A stretch of 64,000 nt of DNA, taken from DAIPJH01 sp036770365. GTDB lineage: Bacteria; Pseudomonadota; Alphaproteobacteria; Rickettsiales; UBA998. Position 1 is the first letter of the stretch. Every line of letters begins with the position of its first letter. Of the stretch, positions 52,585 through 60,915 are shown one piece after another. The notes under the pieces were generated by a model. That model did no database searches. It was not told the origin of the DNA and saw only the letters and a list, made by a program, of their open reading frames with translations. The stretch lies in the NCBI GenBank assembly GCA_036770365.1, contig DAIPJH010000001.1, positions 62,001-126,000 on the forward strand, written 5' to 3'. The translations under genes and the position numbers were made by a program.

Positions 52585-53664
52585 TTAAACACCCAACACC
52601 GCACCCTGCGACGGCTGATTCGCACGCGATTGCAACTGTACATCTGAACTCTGAATTTTATTTTCAGGTTTGTCACGCAAGAGCATATACGCGCCGCCCC
52701 CCAGTGCCACCGCCGCAGCCGCCACACCTGTTGCCTTACCAAAATGAATCTTTTCGTAATTAGATTCTTCACTTTTTAGCAGTTTTTTCAAAAAACCTGC
52801 ATTTGCGGCGGCTTTCTCACCATCTTTTTTAGCAGCATCTGTTACTGGTGTTGCTGTACCACTTCTACCATCTCCTGCAATAAGTTCAACTGCTGCTTTT
52901 TCTACTTTTTGCGCGTTAGCAACAGCCTCTGCTGCTTGAACTGCTGCCTTCCATTTTGCAAGCAACTCTGGACTCAAATATTCCGTAAGATTAATCGGCT
53001 TCTCAGAGAGTTGAGATATCATTTGGTCATGCCACACATTAATTGCACTAATAAATGTACTTTCTGCATCAATCTCACCACATTTGATTTTTTCAATTAC
53101 TGTCTGATTCTGGGTCAGCGCCGCATGATAACTAGATAAAGCCTCATCCACAATTTCTGTGGCAATTAAAGGCTGTTCACCTCCCGAAAGAAAAGTCCTT
53201 AATTGCTGCTTATCACCATCATCCAAAAGCACAAGATGCAACATTTTCTTTAATACTAGTGTCACGGCTTCATTATTTAAAGATCTTCCAAATTCAAAAA
53301 CTTTCACCACCCCTTGTAGATGTTCAAAAATCTTTACAGCTTCCTCAAAGATTTTTATGCGTGAGGCAAGGTAAGCATCCTCTGCTGCGACTATGGCATC
53401 CATTTTACTTTTAAATTCTGGAAAATCTACAATATTTTTTGCAAAAGATTTCAGAACACCATGAAGTTCGTTTCTAAAACCATCTAACTCTGGAGAATTC
53501 TCAATAACTTCATTCGTTAAAGTATGATATATACCAACATCATCCTTGCACATAGCGAAAACTTCAGGCTTTAACTCAATAACTTTCTCAGCCCCCGCGC
53601 CTACTTTTGGAAACACAACTTTAATAATTTTTGGCTGTTGCGCTGTCATAACGCATACTTTCAT
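52585..53664 (-). CDS. unknown protein with C-terminal membrane helix, weak PHO-box association
   Basis: No family recognised. 359 residues, nearly all helical and charged up to about 300, then one C-terminal hydrophobic helix (about 319-338, VAAAAVALGGGAYMLLR) and a short polar tail. This is the layout of a tail-anchored membrane protein. The start may be five codons later (ATG at 53649). It sits between comEC and gltX, which are usually neighbours, so it looks like an insertion. Upstream is a degenerate PHO-box-like site (53721-53737) and a TATAGT box nearer the start. Confidence 0.72.
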   Translation of the reverse strand: MKVCVMTAQQPKIIKVVFPKVGAGAEKVIELKPEVFAMCKDDVGIYHTLTNEVIENSPELDGFRNELHGVLKSFAKNIVDFPEFKSKMDAIVAAEDAYLASRIKIFEEAVKIFEHLQGVVKVFEFGRSLNNEAVTLVLKKMLHLVLLDDGDKQQLRTFLSGGEQPLIATEIVDEALSSYHAALTQNQTVIEKIKCGEIDAESTFISAINVWHDQMISQLSEKPINLTEYLSPELLAKWKAAVQAAEAVANAQKVEKAAVELIAGDGRSGTATPVTDAAKKDGEKAAANAGFLKKLLKSEESNYEKIHFGKATGVAAAAVALGGGAYMLLRDKPENKIQSSDVQLQSRANQPSQGAVLGV

Positions 53665-53720
53665 AATAATTTCATACTCACACTATAGCTTAATTCTATC
53701 TTCATAAACACCCAAGATAT

Positions 53721-53737
53721 GTTAAGTTTTCATGACG
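53721..53737 (-). promoter_or_regulatory. degenerate PHO-box-like site (weak)
   Basis: The minus strand reads CGTCATGAAAACTTAAC: the first half-site is good, the second (TTAA for GTCA) matches only two of four bases. Listed because the gene it precedes resembles the other PHO-box targets. Confidence 0.25.
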
Positions 53738-53834
53738 TTAAAATAAGAAAAATATAAGTTACTTGCAGATTTTCAGAGAAGTTTTATAAGCGTGTTTTGA
53801 ATTTCATCGCAAACATCCACAAATTGGAAACCTT

Positions 53835-55232
53835 ATGACCACTGTTACTCGCTTTGCCCCCTCTCCTACTGGCTATCTGCATATCGGCGGAGCGCGTACT
53901 GCATTATTTAACTGGTTGTTTGCAAAACATACAGGTGGCAAATTTTTGCTACGCATAGAGGATACTGATCGCGAGCGTTCGACCCAACCCGCAATCGAAG
54001 CGATTTTGGATGGGTTGAAATGGCTTGGGCTTGAATGGGACGGCGAAGAAACCTATCAATTTTCCCGCGCACCGCGTCACCGCGAGGTCGTCGATGAATT
54101 GCTTGCCAAGGGCATGGCGTATAAATGTTATTGTACGCCTGAAGAATTAGCCGCGATGCGTGAACAAGCAGCGGCAGAAAAACGTGGTTTTCGTTATGAC
54201 GGTCGCTGGCGTGAACGCCCTGAAAGCGATGCACCTGCAGGTATCAAACCTGCAATTCGCCTCAAAGCCCCACTCATAGGTAGCATCACCATTAAAGACG
54301 GCGTGCAAGGTGATGTCACCACTGCCGCTGAACAGCTTGATGATATGGTCTTGCTACGCTCCGATGGCACACCAACCTATATGCTTGCAGTCGTCGTAGA
54401 TGATCATGATATGGGCGTGACACATATCATTCGCGGCGACGACCATTTGACCAATGCAGCCCGCCAGCAAGCACTCTATGATGCATTGGGCTGGACAGCA
54501 CCACATTTCTCGCATATTCCTCTCATTCATGGCGCAGACGGTGCAAAACTTTCAAAACGTCATGGTGCGCTCGGCGTGGAGGCATATCGTGATTTAGGTT
54601 ATCTGCCTGAGGCATTACGTAACTATTTACTACGTCTTGGTTGGGGGCATGGTGACGAGGAAATCATTTCAACTGACCGTGCAATTGAGATCTTTACCAT
54701 TGAAGGGATTGGCAAATCGCCTTCTCGCTTTGATTTTGCCAAGCTTGATAACCTCAACGGGCATTATATCCGCGAGGCAAATGATAATCGCTTGGCGAAA
54801 TTAGTACAACCACTCATTGAGACTGCGCTTGGTATTCATTTTACGGACGTTCAACATGCTCTTTTAGTAAAAGCAATGGCAGGGCTGAAAGCACGCGCTA
54901 AAACCTTGCTGGAACTGCGTGATAATGCGCTGTTTTATTTCGCGCCACGCCCGATTGCACTAAATGAAAAAGCCGAAAGTATGATGAACGAAGATGCACG
55001 CTCAATGCTTTCAGGCATCACCGAAGAACTCACCACGCTTGATATTTGGCAACATGACGAACTAGAGCAGATCTGCAAAGCATACTGCGAAAAACACGCA
55101 CTCAAACTTGGCAATCTGATGTCCCCGATTCGCATCGCCATCACCGGCAGCACGATGTCTCCAAGCATGTTTGAAGTGATGAGCCAACTTGGCAAGGAAG
55201 AATCCTTGTCACGAATGCGAGATTTGTGTTAA
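53835..55232 (+). CDS. gltX: glutamyl-tRNA synthetase
   Basis: Class I synthetase charging tRNA-Glu (and possibly tRNA-Gln for later amidation). 465 residues with the HIGH-type motif APSPTGYLHIGGARTALFNW, the KMSKS-type motif GAKLSKRHGA and the Glu-binding RIEDTDRERS. The C-terminal anticodon-binding domain covers about 320-465. Normal bacterial length. The start of a plus-strand run: gltX, def, fmt, truA. Confidence 0.97.
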   Translation: MTTVTRFAPSPTGYLHIGGARTALFNWLFAKHTGGKFLLRIEDTDRERSTQPAIEAILDGLKWLGLEWDGEETYQFSRAPRHREVVDELLAKGMAYKCYCTPEELAAMREQAAAEKRGFRYDGRWRERPESDAPAGIKPAIRLKAPLIGSITIKDGVQGDVTTAAEQLDDMVLLRSDGTPTYMLAVVVDDHDMGVTHIIRGDDHLTNAARQQALYDALGWTAPHFSHIPLIHGADGAKLSKRHGALGVEAYRDLGYLPEALRNYLLRLGWGHGDEEIISTDRAIEIFTIEGIGKSPSRFDFAKLDNLNGHYIREANDNRLAKLVQPLIETALGIHFTDVQHALLVKAMAGLKARAKTLLELRDNALFYFAPRPIALNEKAESMMNEDARSMLSGITEELTTLDIWQHDELEQICKAYCEKHALKLGNLMSPIRIAITGSTMSPSMFEVMSQLGKEESLSRMRDLC

Positions 55233-55242
55233 GGAAGTGGCA

Positions 55243-55265
55243 AGTAACCAGTAGCCAGTAGCCAG
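55243..55265 (+). repeat. heptamer tandem repeat before def
   Basis: AGTAACC, AGTAGCC, AGTAGCC in 7-base register (55243-55263), then AG, ending four bases before the def ATG. The array occupies the place of a ribosome-binding site. Similar arrays precede pheS and truA. Confidence 0.7.
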
Positions 55266-55268
55266 AAT

Positions 55269-55820
55269 ATGACCGTACTCTCTATCGTTATCGCACCCGA
55301 CCCGCGCCTAAAAGAAGTGTCTGCGCCTGTTAAAGAGATTACGCCTGAGATTTTGCGTTTACTTGATGACATGCTGGACACGATGTATGCTGCAAAGGGT
55401 GTTGGACTTTCTGCAGTGCAGGTTGGCGTGATGAAGCGTGTGGTGGTGATGGACGCGGATCAGGGTGAAGAGGATGATGCACGCGGCAAACCGCTGAAAA
55501 TGATTAACCCTGAAATCGTAGCAGAAAGTGAAGAGCCAAATATTTATAAAGAAGGCTGCCTATCTTTTCCCGGACATTATTCTGAGGTCGAACGCCCGAA
55601 GATCGTCACCGTAAAATATACGAATGAACATGGCAAAGAAATCATCGCTAAAATGGATGGTTTGGCGGCAACCTGTATTCAACACGAAATCGACCATATG
55701 AACGGTATTGTGTTTGTCGACCATATCTCGCGCCTCAAACGTGATATGATCATTAAAAAACTGATAAAAGCAAAAAAAGATGGGACATTGCCAGAGCGCA
55801 GTGAGAATCCTTATAGTTAA
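55269..55820 (+). CDS. def: peptide deformylase
   Basis: Metalloenzyme that removes the formyl group from new proteins. 183 residues with all three motifs: GVGLSAVQVG (motif 1; Ser in place of the usual Ala), EGCLSFP (motif 2, metal Cys) and QHEIDHMNG (motif 3, metal His pair). The start has no clear ribosome-binding site; a heptamer repeat lies there instead. It precedes fmt, the formyltransferase that does the opposite reaction on Met-tRNA, the usual def-fmt pair. Confidence 0.97.
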   Translation: MTVLSIVIAPDPRLKEVSAPVKEITPEILRLLDDMLDTMYAAKGVGLSAVQVGVMKRVVVMDADQGEEDDARGKPLKMINPEIVAESEEPNIYKEGCLSFPGHYSEVERPKIVTVKYTNEHGKEIIAKMDGLAATCIQHEIDHMNGIVFVDHISRLKRDMIIKKLIKAKKDGTLPERSENPYS

Positions 55821-55824
55821 TTTC

Positions 55825-55894
55825 TTGTCATCTCAGCGAAGACTAGCATCTGGCCTCACGACTCACTAAATTCTAACTTTCGCTGGAATGAGAA
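55825..55894. repeat. diverged copy of the palindromic repeat element
   Basis: Begins TTGTCAT-CTCAGCGAA and ends TTTCGCTGGAATGAGAA, the same layout as the element at 28869-28938 with several changes. It fills most of the def-fmt gap. Confidence 0.55.
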
Positions 55895-55913
55895 CCTAAA
55901 AAGGGCATGAATA

Positions 55914-56846
55914 GTGAAACATCTCAAACTCATCTTCATGGGGACACCTGCTTTTGCTGTACCAACCTTACAAGCATTGATAGCTTCACATCATCAAGTG
56001 GTGGCTGTCTACAGCCAGCCACCTCGCCCCGCAGGTCGTGGCAAAAAAGAGCAATCGTCTCCCATTCATCAGCTTGCCGAAAAACATCATATCCCCATCT
56101 TTACGCCTACTAGTCTTAAAACTGAAGATGTACAGGCAACCTTCAAAGCGCATGGCGCAGACGCGGCGATTGTGGTTGCCTATGGCTTGTTACTACCAGA
56201 AGCTATTCTAAACGGTTGTTCAATGGGTTGTATTAATGTGCATCCCTCAAGCCTACCACGCTGGCGTGGTGCTGCACCGCTAGCCTGCACACTTCTCTCA
56301 GGTGATATGGAGACCGACATTTGCATCATGCAAATGGATAAAGGACTCGATACGGGCGATGTTTTGCTTCGCAAAACCTACGCACTGCATGAGAATCTGA
56401 CCACGGGTGAACTACATGACTGGTTGAGCGTGGAAGCTGCACCACTTGTCCTTCAAACACTTGAGGGGTTACAAAACGGCAGCATCACACCTAAAAAACA
56501 AAACGTGGAAGGCATCACCTACGCCCCTAAAATTGACAAAGAAGACCGTCCGATTGACTGGAGTTTACCCGCAGATATTGTACATGACCACATTCGTGGA
56601 CTAAGCCCCTACCCTAGTGCAACTTTTGAATTTAATGGAGAAACCATCAAAGTACTCCGCAGTGAGAACGCTCATACGGTCAGCTTCGCCAAAGCAGGCA
56701 TGGTAATGAATGATAACCTATCAATTGCGTGTGGCGATGGCGGCGTGGTGCGCTTGAAAGTCTTGCAACGTGCAGGAAAATCCACTATGTCAGCCGAAGA
56801 ATTTCTGCGCGGCTTCCCGATTCCTAAGGGCAGTGTCTTACACTAA
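55914..56846 (+). CDS. fmt: methionyl-tRNA formyltransferase
   Basis: Adds a formyl group to initiator Met-tRNA using 10-formyl-tetrahydrofolate. 310 residues: LIFMGTPAFAVPTLQAL at the N-terminus, VYSQPPRPAGRGKK, the catalytic HPSSLPRWRGAAPL and the ITIMQM-like ICIMQMDKGLDTGD motif, then the C-terminal OB-like domain. GTG start at 55914 with AAGGG eight bases upstream gives the standard N-terminus. Part of def-fmt-truA. Confidence 0.96.
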   Translation: MKHLKLIFMGTPAFAVPTLQALIASHHQVVAVYSQPPRPAGRGKKEQSSPIHQLAEKHHIPIFTPTSLKTEDVQATFKAHGADAAIVVAYGLLLPEAILNGCSMGCINVHPSSLPRWRGAAPLACTLLSGDMETDICIMQMDKGLDTGDVLLRKTYALHENLTTGELHDWLSVEAAPLVLQTLEGLQNGSITPKKQNVEGITYAPKIDKEDRPIDWSLPADIVHDHIRGLSPYPSATFEFNGETIKVLRSENAHTVSFAKAGMVMNDNLSIACGDGGVVRLKVLQRAGKSTMSAEEFLRGFPIPKGSVLH

Positions 56847-56950
56847 CGCTCTTAACTGCTCTGCTATGCTCCTAAATGCTTTGGAGATACGCATTACCAT
56901 TTCCATTAACACTTGTTACTTGCTAAATTTACCTTGTCATCCTACTTTCT

Positions 56951-56982
56951 CATAACTCATAACTCATAACTCATAACTCATA
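56951..56982 (+). repeat. heptamer tandem repeat before truA
   Basis: Four perfect copies of CATAACT (56951-56978) and a partial fifth, ending two bases before the truA ATG at 56985. No Shine-Dalgarno sequence is present, so the array sits exactly where ribosomes bind. Copy number could vary by slippage. Confidence 0.85.
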
Positions 56983-56984
56983 CA

Positions 56985-57737
56985 ATGCCCCGCTACAAAC
57001 TCACGATTGAATATGACGGCACACCGTATCACGGTTGGCAACGCCAAGAATCAAACTTGCCTTCAGTACAGGGGCATCTTGAAGATGCTATTTTTAAAAC
57101 AACACATGAAACAGTAACGTTGCATTGTTCAGGCCGCACCGACGCGGGCGTACACGCCATGGCTCAGGTCGCGCATGTGGATTTGATTAAAGAACTCGCG
57201 CCATTTTCACTGATGCAAGGCATCAACTATCACCTCAAACCTGAGCGCATCGTTGTACACCAGTGCGAAGTAGTATCAGAGGATTTTCATGCGCGCTTTC
57301 AATCTACAAAACGCCACTATATGTACCGCATCATTAATCGTCATGCACGGCTTGGGCTGGAAGAACATCGCATGTGGCAAATCCCACGCAAGTTAAACCT
57401 TGATGCAATGCGCGAGGCCGCAGCTCATCTTATTGGTACGCATGATTTCTCAAGCTTTCGTGATAGTGATTGCCAATCAAAATCCCCTATAAAAACACTT
57501 GAGCGCATTGAACTTATCGAAGTTTTTACACCTCTTGGACGTGAGATCCAACTTCACACCAGCTCAAAATCATTCTTACACCATCAGGTAAGGATTATGA
57601 CAGGCACGCTAGCTTTGGTCGGTTATGGAAAATGGAAACCTGAGGACGTAAAAACCGCGCTTCAAGCTATGAGTAGACCAGCAGGCGGTCCAACCGCCCC
57701 AGCAGAAGGTCTTTACTTTATGAGAGTGGACTACTGA
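56985..57737 (+). CDS. truA: tRNA pseudouridine synthase A
   Basis: Makes pseudouridine at tRNA positions 38-40. 250 residues: LTIEYDGTPYHGWQRQ, the catalytic Asp in HCSGRTDAGVHAMAQVAH, FHARFQSTKRHYMYRI, and SFLHHQVRIMTGTLALVGYGK near the end. It lacks a ribosome-binding site; four heptamer repeats lie there. A hairpin (TGACATCG 57735-57742, CGATGTCA 57755-57762) overlaps the stop and may end the run of genes, although no T-run follows. Confidence 0.96.
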   Translation: MPRYKLTIEYDGTPYHGWQRQESNLPSVQGHLEDAIFKTTHETVTLHCSGRTDAGVHAMAQVAHVDLIKELAPFSLMQGINYHLKPERIVVHQCEVVSEDFHARFQSTKRHYMYRIINRHARLGLEEHRMWQIPRKLNLDAMREAAAHLIGTHDFSSFRDSDCQSKSPIKTLERIELIEVFTPLGREIQLHTSSKSFLHHQVRIMTGTLALVGYGKWKPEDVKTALQAMSRPAGGPTAPAEGLYFMRVDY

Positions 57738-57762
57738 CATCGCCCACTTGTAAACGATGTCA
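57735..57762. terminator. hairpin between truA and virB9, possible two-way terminator
   Basis: Eight-pair stem TGACATCG/CGATGTCA between the two convergent genes; no T-run on either strand, so its action is uncertain. Confidence 0.35.
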
Positions 57763-57770
57763 ACAAACGA

Positions 57771-58577
57771 TTACCAGAATTTATATTTATCCCAACCTTC
57801 TTTCTCAGGTTCAATCACAGGGGGAGGCGTCATCGTTTCATTATAAATACACATCACATATGAACCGTGTCGCAGTGTAAAACGCGCTGCCACACGCTCC
57901 ACCACAATATAATCACCAATCGTTCTATAGTTAATCATCCCCTCGTTCCCCGAACCGTCAACCAAGAAAAACGCAGGCACATCTGCATTAGGATCGCGGA
58001 ACTGGAAATATGTGAACTCACCATCATCAAACACACGAATGGGGGCTATATTATCTAATCCACGAATAGAATAATTAAAGTTCAATTTTGCTACTGTCTC
58101 AGGATCGGTCAAATCAGGTATTTTAGAAGTAGACACTGACTGTGCGAACCCTGCGCCATATTCTTCAGGAAAGATGAATCTCAACACAAAGATCATCCCT
58201 TTATCACGAGGATTCCTCGTTTCTTGTGCAGAAATCTCAAAATTATAGACACGACGATCCGTGACTATAGTCATATTAGTAGTTGCTTCTTGTTCAATTG
58301 GCTTAATGAAAAGACGATGTTTCACAGGATTAACCTGCCACGCCACAGAATCTCCCAGTGAAACCGCCTGAATCTCTTCACCTTCTTGGAATTCAATCAA
58401 CGACTGATATCCGTAATGCCCTACAAATTTATACACCTCATTCGGACTAAAACGCGCAGTTTGAATGCGATTATCCGTTGCAATCGGGCGAGGCTTTTGC
58501 ACCGCTAATGCTTCCACAGGAGCAAATAACAACCCTAACAAAGCTCCCCATGCCACCCAAGATTTCGCGTTCATCAT
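57771..58577 (-). CDS. virB9: VirB9/TrbG-family type IV secretion protein
   Basis: Outer-membrane core subunit of a type IV secretion system. 268 residues with a signal peptide (about 1-25), the N-terminal VirB9 domain (FSPNEVYKFVGHYGYQSLIEF, the SWQV-like DSVAWQVNPVKHRLFIKP, TNMTIVTDRRVYNF) and the C-terminal domain (YSIRGLDNIAPIRVFDDGEFTYFQF, IVERVAARFTLRHGSYVMCIYN). It follows virB8 by four bases. The other core gene (virB10) and the ATPases of the system are not in the window, as in Rickettsiales where the loci are scattered. Confidence 0.9.
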   Translation of the reverse strand: MMNAKSWVAWGALLGLLFAPVEALAVQKPRPIATDNRIQTARFSPNEVYKFVGHYGYQSLIEFQEGEEIQAVSLGDSVAWQVNPVKHRLFIKPIEQEATTNMTIVTDRRVYNFEISAQETRNPRDKGMIFVLRFIFPEEYGAGFAQSVSTSKIPDLTDPETVAKLNFNYSIRGLDNIAPIRVFDDGEFTYFQFRDPNADVPAFFLVDGSGNEGMINYRTIGDYIVVERVAARFTLRHGSYVMCIYNETMTPPPVIEPEKEGWDKYKFW

Positions 58578-58581
58578 ACTA

Positions 58582-59337
58582 TTACTTTCTTTGCATTACA
58601 GAATAGCCCATCACCATAAACTCCATAGGCTCAACCTTCACCGTAGAGACCTGATCAAAAATATTTTTTGCTTCTTCTTTATTTGCCTCTTTTTCCTGTG
58701 GAACACCCAAGTCTTTATATTTGAACTCAACCGTCGCATGGTGTTGCGTCTTTGTCTGATCGCCCATAGTAATCACTGTGGCCTCAAAATCAACATCCGC
58801 AACATATTTTCCCTCTCCCTTGGGAGTAATCTTAACATCTGTCACATTAATCGCTCGTTCTGCCTCTGCCTGATACATCACGATAGGACTACGTGTATTG
58901 CTTTTATCCATATAACGCTGAAAAATCTGCGCAGTTTTTTCATCACTTTGACGATAGACATATAATACGTTGGAATTCAACTTCTTAATATTATAAGATT
59001 CACGGCGCATCACATACTCTGAACAGAAGTAACGCCGTAATGCCTCATCAGGCGTCTCACTTCCTTGTGACAGCCCTCTCAATCGCGCAACCGTCGTTAC
59101 CCCATTTTTAGATACATAAATAAATGGTCTTACGGGTTTAATTGGCAAAAGACGCAGCACAGCAATAATCCCAACCAAAAAGATCAATGCCGCAATCGCT
59201 GTTAACACGATATAAAGTACGCGCTCAGACATCAACGCCAAATTGACACGGGAATACCACGACCGCGCCTCACGAAAATACGAGCCGTCTTCAACCGATT
59301 GTTTAAGTTCTGCAAGTTCTGATGCGTCCATAGCCAC
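58582..59337 (-). CDS. virB8: VirB8-family type IV secretion protein
   Basis: Inner-membrane scaffold protein of a type IV secretion system. 251 residues: a short cytoplasmic N-terminus (WYSRVNLALMSERV), one membrane helix (about 41-62) and a periplasmic NTF2-like domain (about 75-250) with VTTVARLRGLSQGSETPDEALRRYF (two blocks) and FQRYMDKSNTRSPI. First gene of the virB8-virB9 pair. The divergent neighbour is an unknown gene behind a PHO-box-like site; the site reads away from virB8. Confidence 0.88.
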   Translation of the reverse strand: MAMDASELAELKQSVEDGSYFREARSWYSRVNLALMSERVLYIVLTAIAALIFLVGIIAVLRLLPIKPVRPFIYVSKNGVTTVARLRGLSQGSETPDEALRRYFCSEYVMRRESYNIKKLNSNVLYVYRQSDEKTAQIFQRYMDKSNTRSPIVMYQAEAERAINVTDVKITPKGEGKYVADVDFEATVITMGDQTKTQHHATVEFKYKDLGVPQEKEANKEEAKNIFDQVSTVKVEPMEFMVMGYSVMQRK

Positions 59338-59414
59338 ACACTATGCGCATTCTTCCTCTATCTTTCAAGTATCGATGTGGTTAAATTTCATATTCAATGA
59401 TTTTTTTTTGTATT

Positions 59415-59432
59415 CGTCATCAAAGTGTCATG
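59415..59432 (+). promoter_or_regulatory. PHO-box-like operator for the 59488 gene
   Basis: CGTCATCAAAGTGTCATG has both GTCAT half-sites 11 bp apart. GATAAT (59440-59445), a 5/6 -10 match, begins 9 bp after the second half-site. It lies between virB8 and the unknown gene and points to the latter. Confidence 0.65.
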
Positions 59433-59487
59433 ATTACATGATAATTTACTACCATAACAAAACACACATAACATAATGGTGGTGACA

Positions 59488-60912
59488 ATGAGCTGGCTAA
59501 CACGTGTACTCGGAATGGACAAAGAAGACGTTAAAAACAATCAAACCCGCGCCGCGGATGAGTTGCGCGATTTTGATCTCGCCGTACATAACAAAAAACC
59601 ATATTCACCTGAGAGCGATACACGCCTTGACAAAGATCGCCCAGAAAACAAAGCTATGGAAGCCTATAAAGACACGGTGATGCAACTTGCCAAAAACGCC
59701 GACGAAAAAATCAAAGACCCCAAAATCCTCAATGAACATCTTGCTGCTTATGACGCCGCGCAAAAGAAGCTTGCAGAAACACTTCAAGCCATTGGTGTTA
59801 ATCCTAAAGATGCACTCAATGAAAAAACAAGTACCCATTTAAAGGATCTTGCCACATCACTCAGCCAAACAGCGAATCCACCTGCTCCCGTCCCTGCCGC
59901 GGGCGCAGTACAACAACCACCAAAACGTGTCACGTTAGAGGATATGGTAAGTAACGATAAAAACGCAAATGAATACAAGGCATTCCAACAAGCAGGCATG
60001 GATTTACGTCAATTAACAGACAAAAAAGCTAAAAACGAAACGGTATCTCCTGAAGAAATCAAAAAAGCACGCGAAGCCTACAATGCAGCGGGTGCAGCCC
60101 TTGCCGCTACATTGCCAGAAACATCAGGAAAACAGAAATTTTCAAAGGACGACTTCTTAAATTATCTCGACAAAAGGAATATTAGCTTTGACGATAACCC
60201 TTACATTGGCAAAGTAGATGGATTAAAATCAGCGCGTGAACGCATGGCTGCCCCCGCAACGACCGCACCAGCATCCGCTGCACCGACAGTCACCACACCC
60301 CCGCTTGAAGATACATCTATCAACCGTCAAACATTGCTCACAAAGGCAGGTTTTGATATTGGTAAGTTCAAAGATAAAGATGGCCACCCTACGGGCATCG
60401 ACGGAAAATTTGAAAAAGTGTCCAAACAAGCATGGCACGATGCCAAAGTTGAAATTGGCAAAATCAAAGGCGTAAACCCCGACACATTAAAAGATAACGA
60501 TGTCCTTCAAGCATTGAATGACGACACTACCCGTGGCAAGATCAAGGAAGCCCTTGATAAAAAACCTCACGTCAACATTGCCATTGACAAAGCAAAACCC
60601 TCAGCAGCCAAAACACAACATCATGACCATGGTCACGACCATGCACACAAACCCGCAGCAAAAGAAACCCACACCCCAGAAACCGTTGGTGGTGGACGCG
60701 GGATAACACCAGCTTCGGAATATCACAAAGCACTGGACGAACGCTCGCAAGGCGAGAAAAGTCGTACAAAAAAGATAGCGGAAACACTTTCAAATATCGG
60801 CACGGTCACAACCATTGCCCTGACTGGCGATCTCAATCACAGTGAATCATTATCACCCGCTAATGGTAAATCCACTCCGCCTTTACAACAAACAACCGCT
60901 GCAAGGGGATAA
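59488..60912 (+). CDS. unknown charged protein divergent from virB8, PHO-box associated
   Basis: No family recognised. 474 residues from the ATG at 59488, where GGTGGTG is seven bases upstream (an earlier ATG at 59476 has none). Highly charged and helical, no signal peptide or membrane helix. Two blocks look related: residues about 55-125 and 160-215 both contain AYKDTVMQL/EYKAFQQAG-like helices followed by AYDAAQKKLAETLQAIG / AYNAAGAALAATLPETSG, so an internal duplication is likely, with a possible third copy near 285-350. A His-rich patch lies around 375-390. Location next to virB8 makes it a candidate secreted substrate, unproven. Confidence 0.75.
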   Translation: MSWLTRVLGMDKEDVKNNQTRAADELRDFDLAVHNKKPYSPESDTRLDKDRPENKAMEAYKDTVMQLAKNADEKIKDPKILNEHLAAYDAAQKKLAETLQAIGVNPKDALNEKTSTHLKDLATSLSQTANPPAPVPAAGAVQQPPKRVTLEDMVSNDKNANEYKAFQQAGMDLRQLTDKKAKNETVSPEEIKKAREAYNAAGAALAATLPETSGKQKFSKDDFLNYLDKRNISFDDNPYIGKVDGLKSARERMAAPATTAPASAAPTVTTPPLEDTSINRQTLLTKAGFDIGKFKDKDGHPTGIDGKFEKVSKQAWHDAKVEIGKIKGVNPDTLKDNDVLQALNDDTTRGKIKEALDKKPHVNIAIDKAKPSAAKTQHHDHGHDHAHKPAAKETHTPETVGGGRGITPASEYHKALDERSQGEKSRTKKIAETLSNIGTVTTIALTGDLNHSESLSPANGKSTPPLQQTTAARG

Positions 60913-60915
60913 TTT

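Noticed and set aside
57735..57762. Classic rho-independent terminator between truA and virB9
   Set aside because: Stem is good but lacks a T-run on both strands; kept only as a low-confidence feature.
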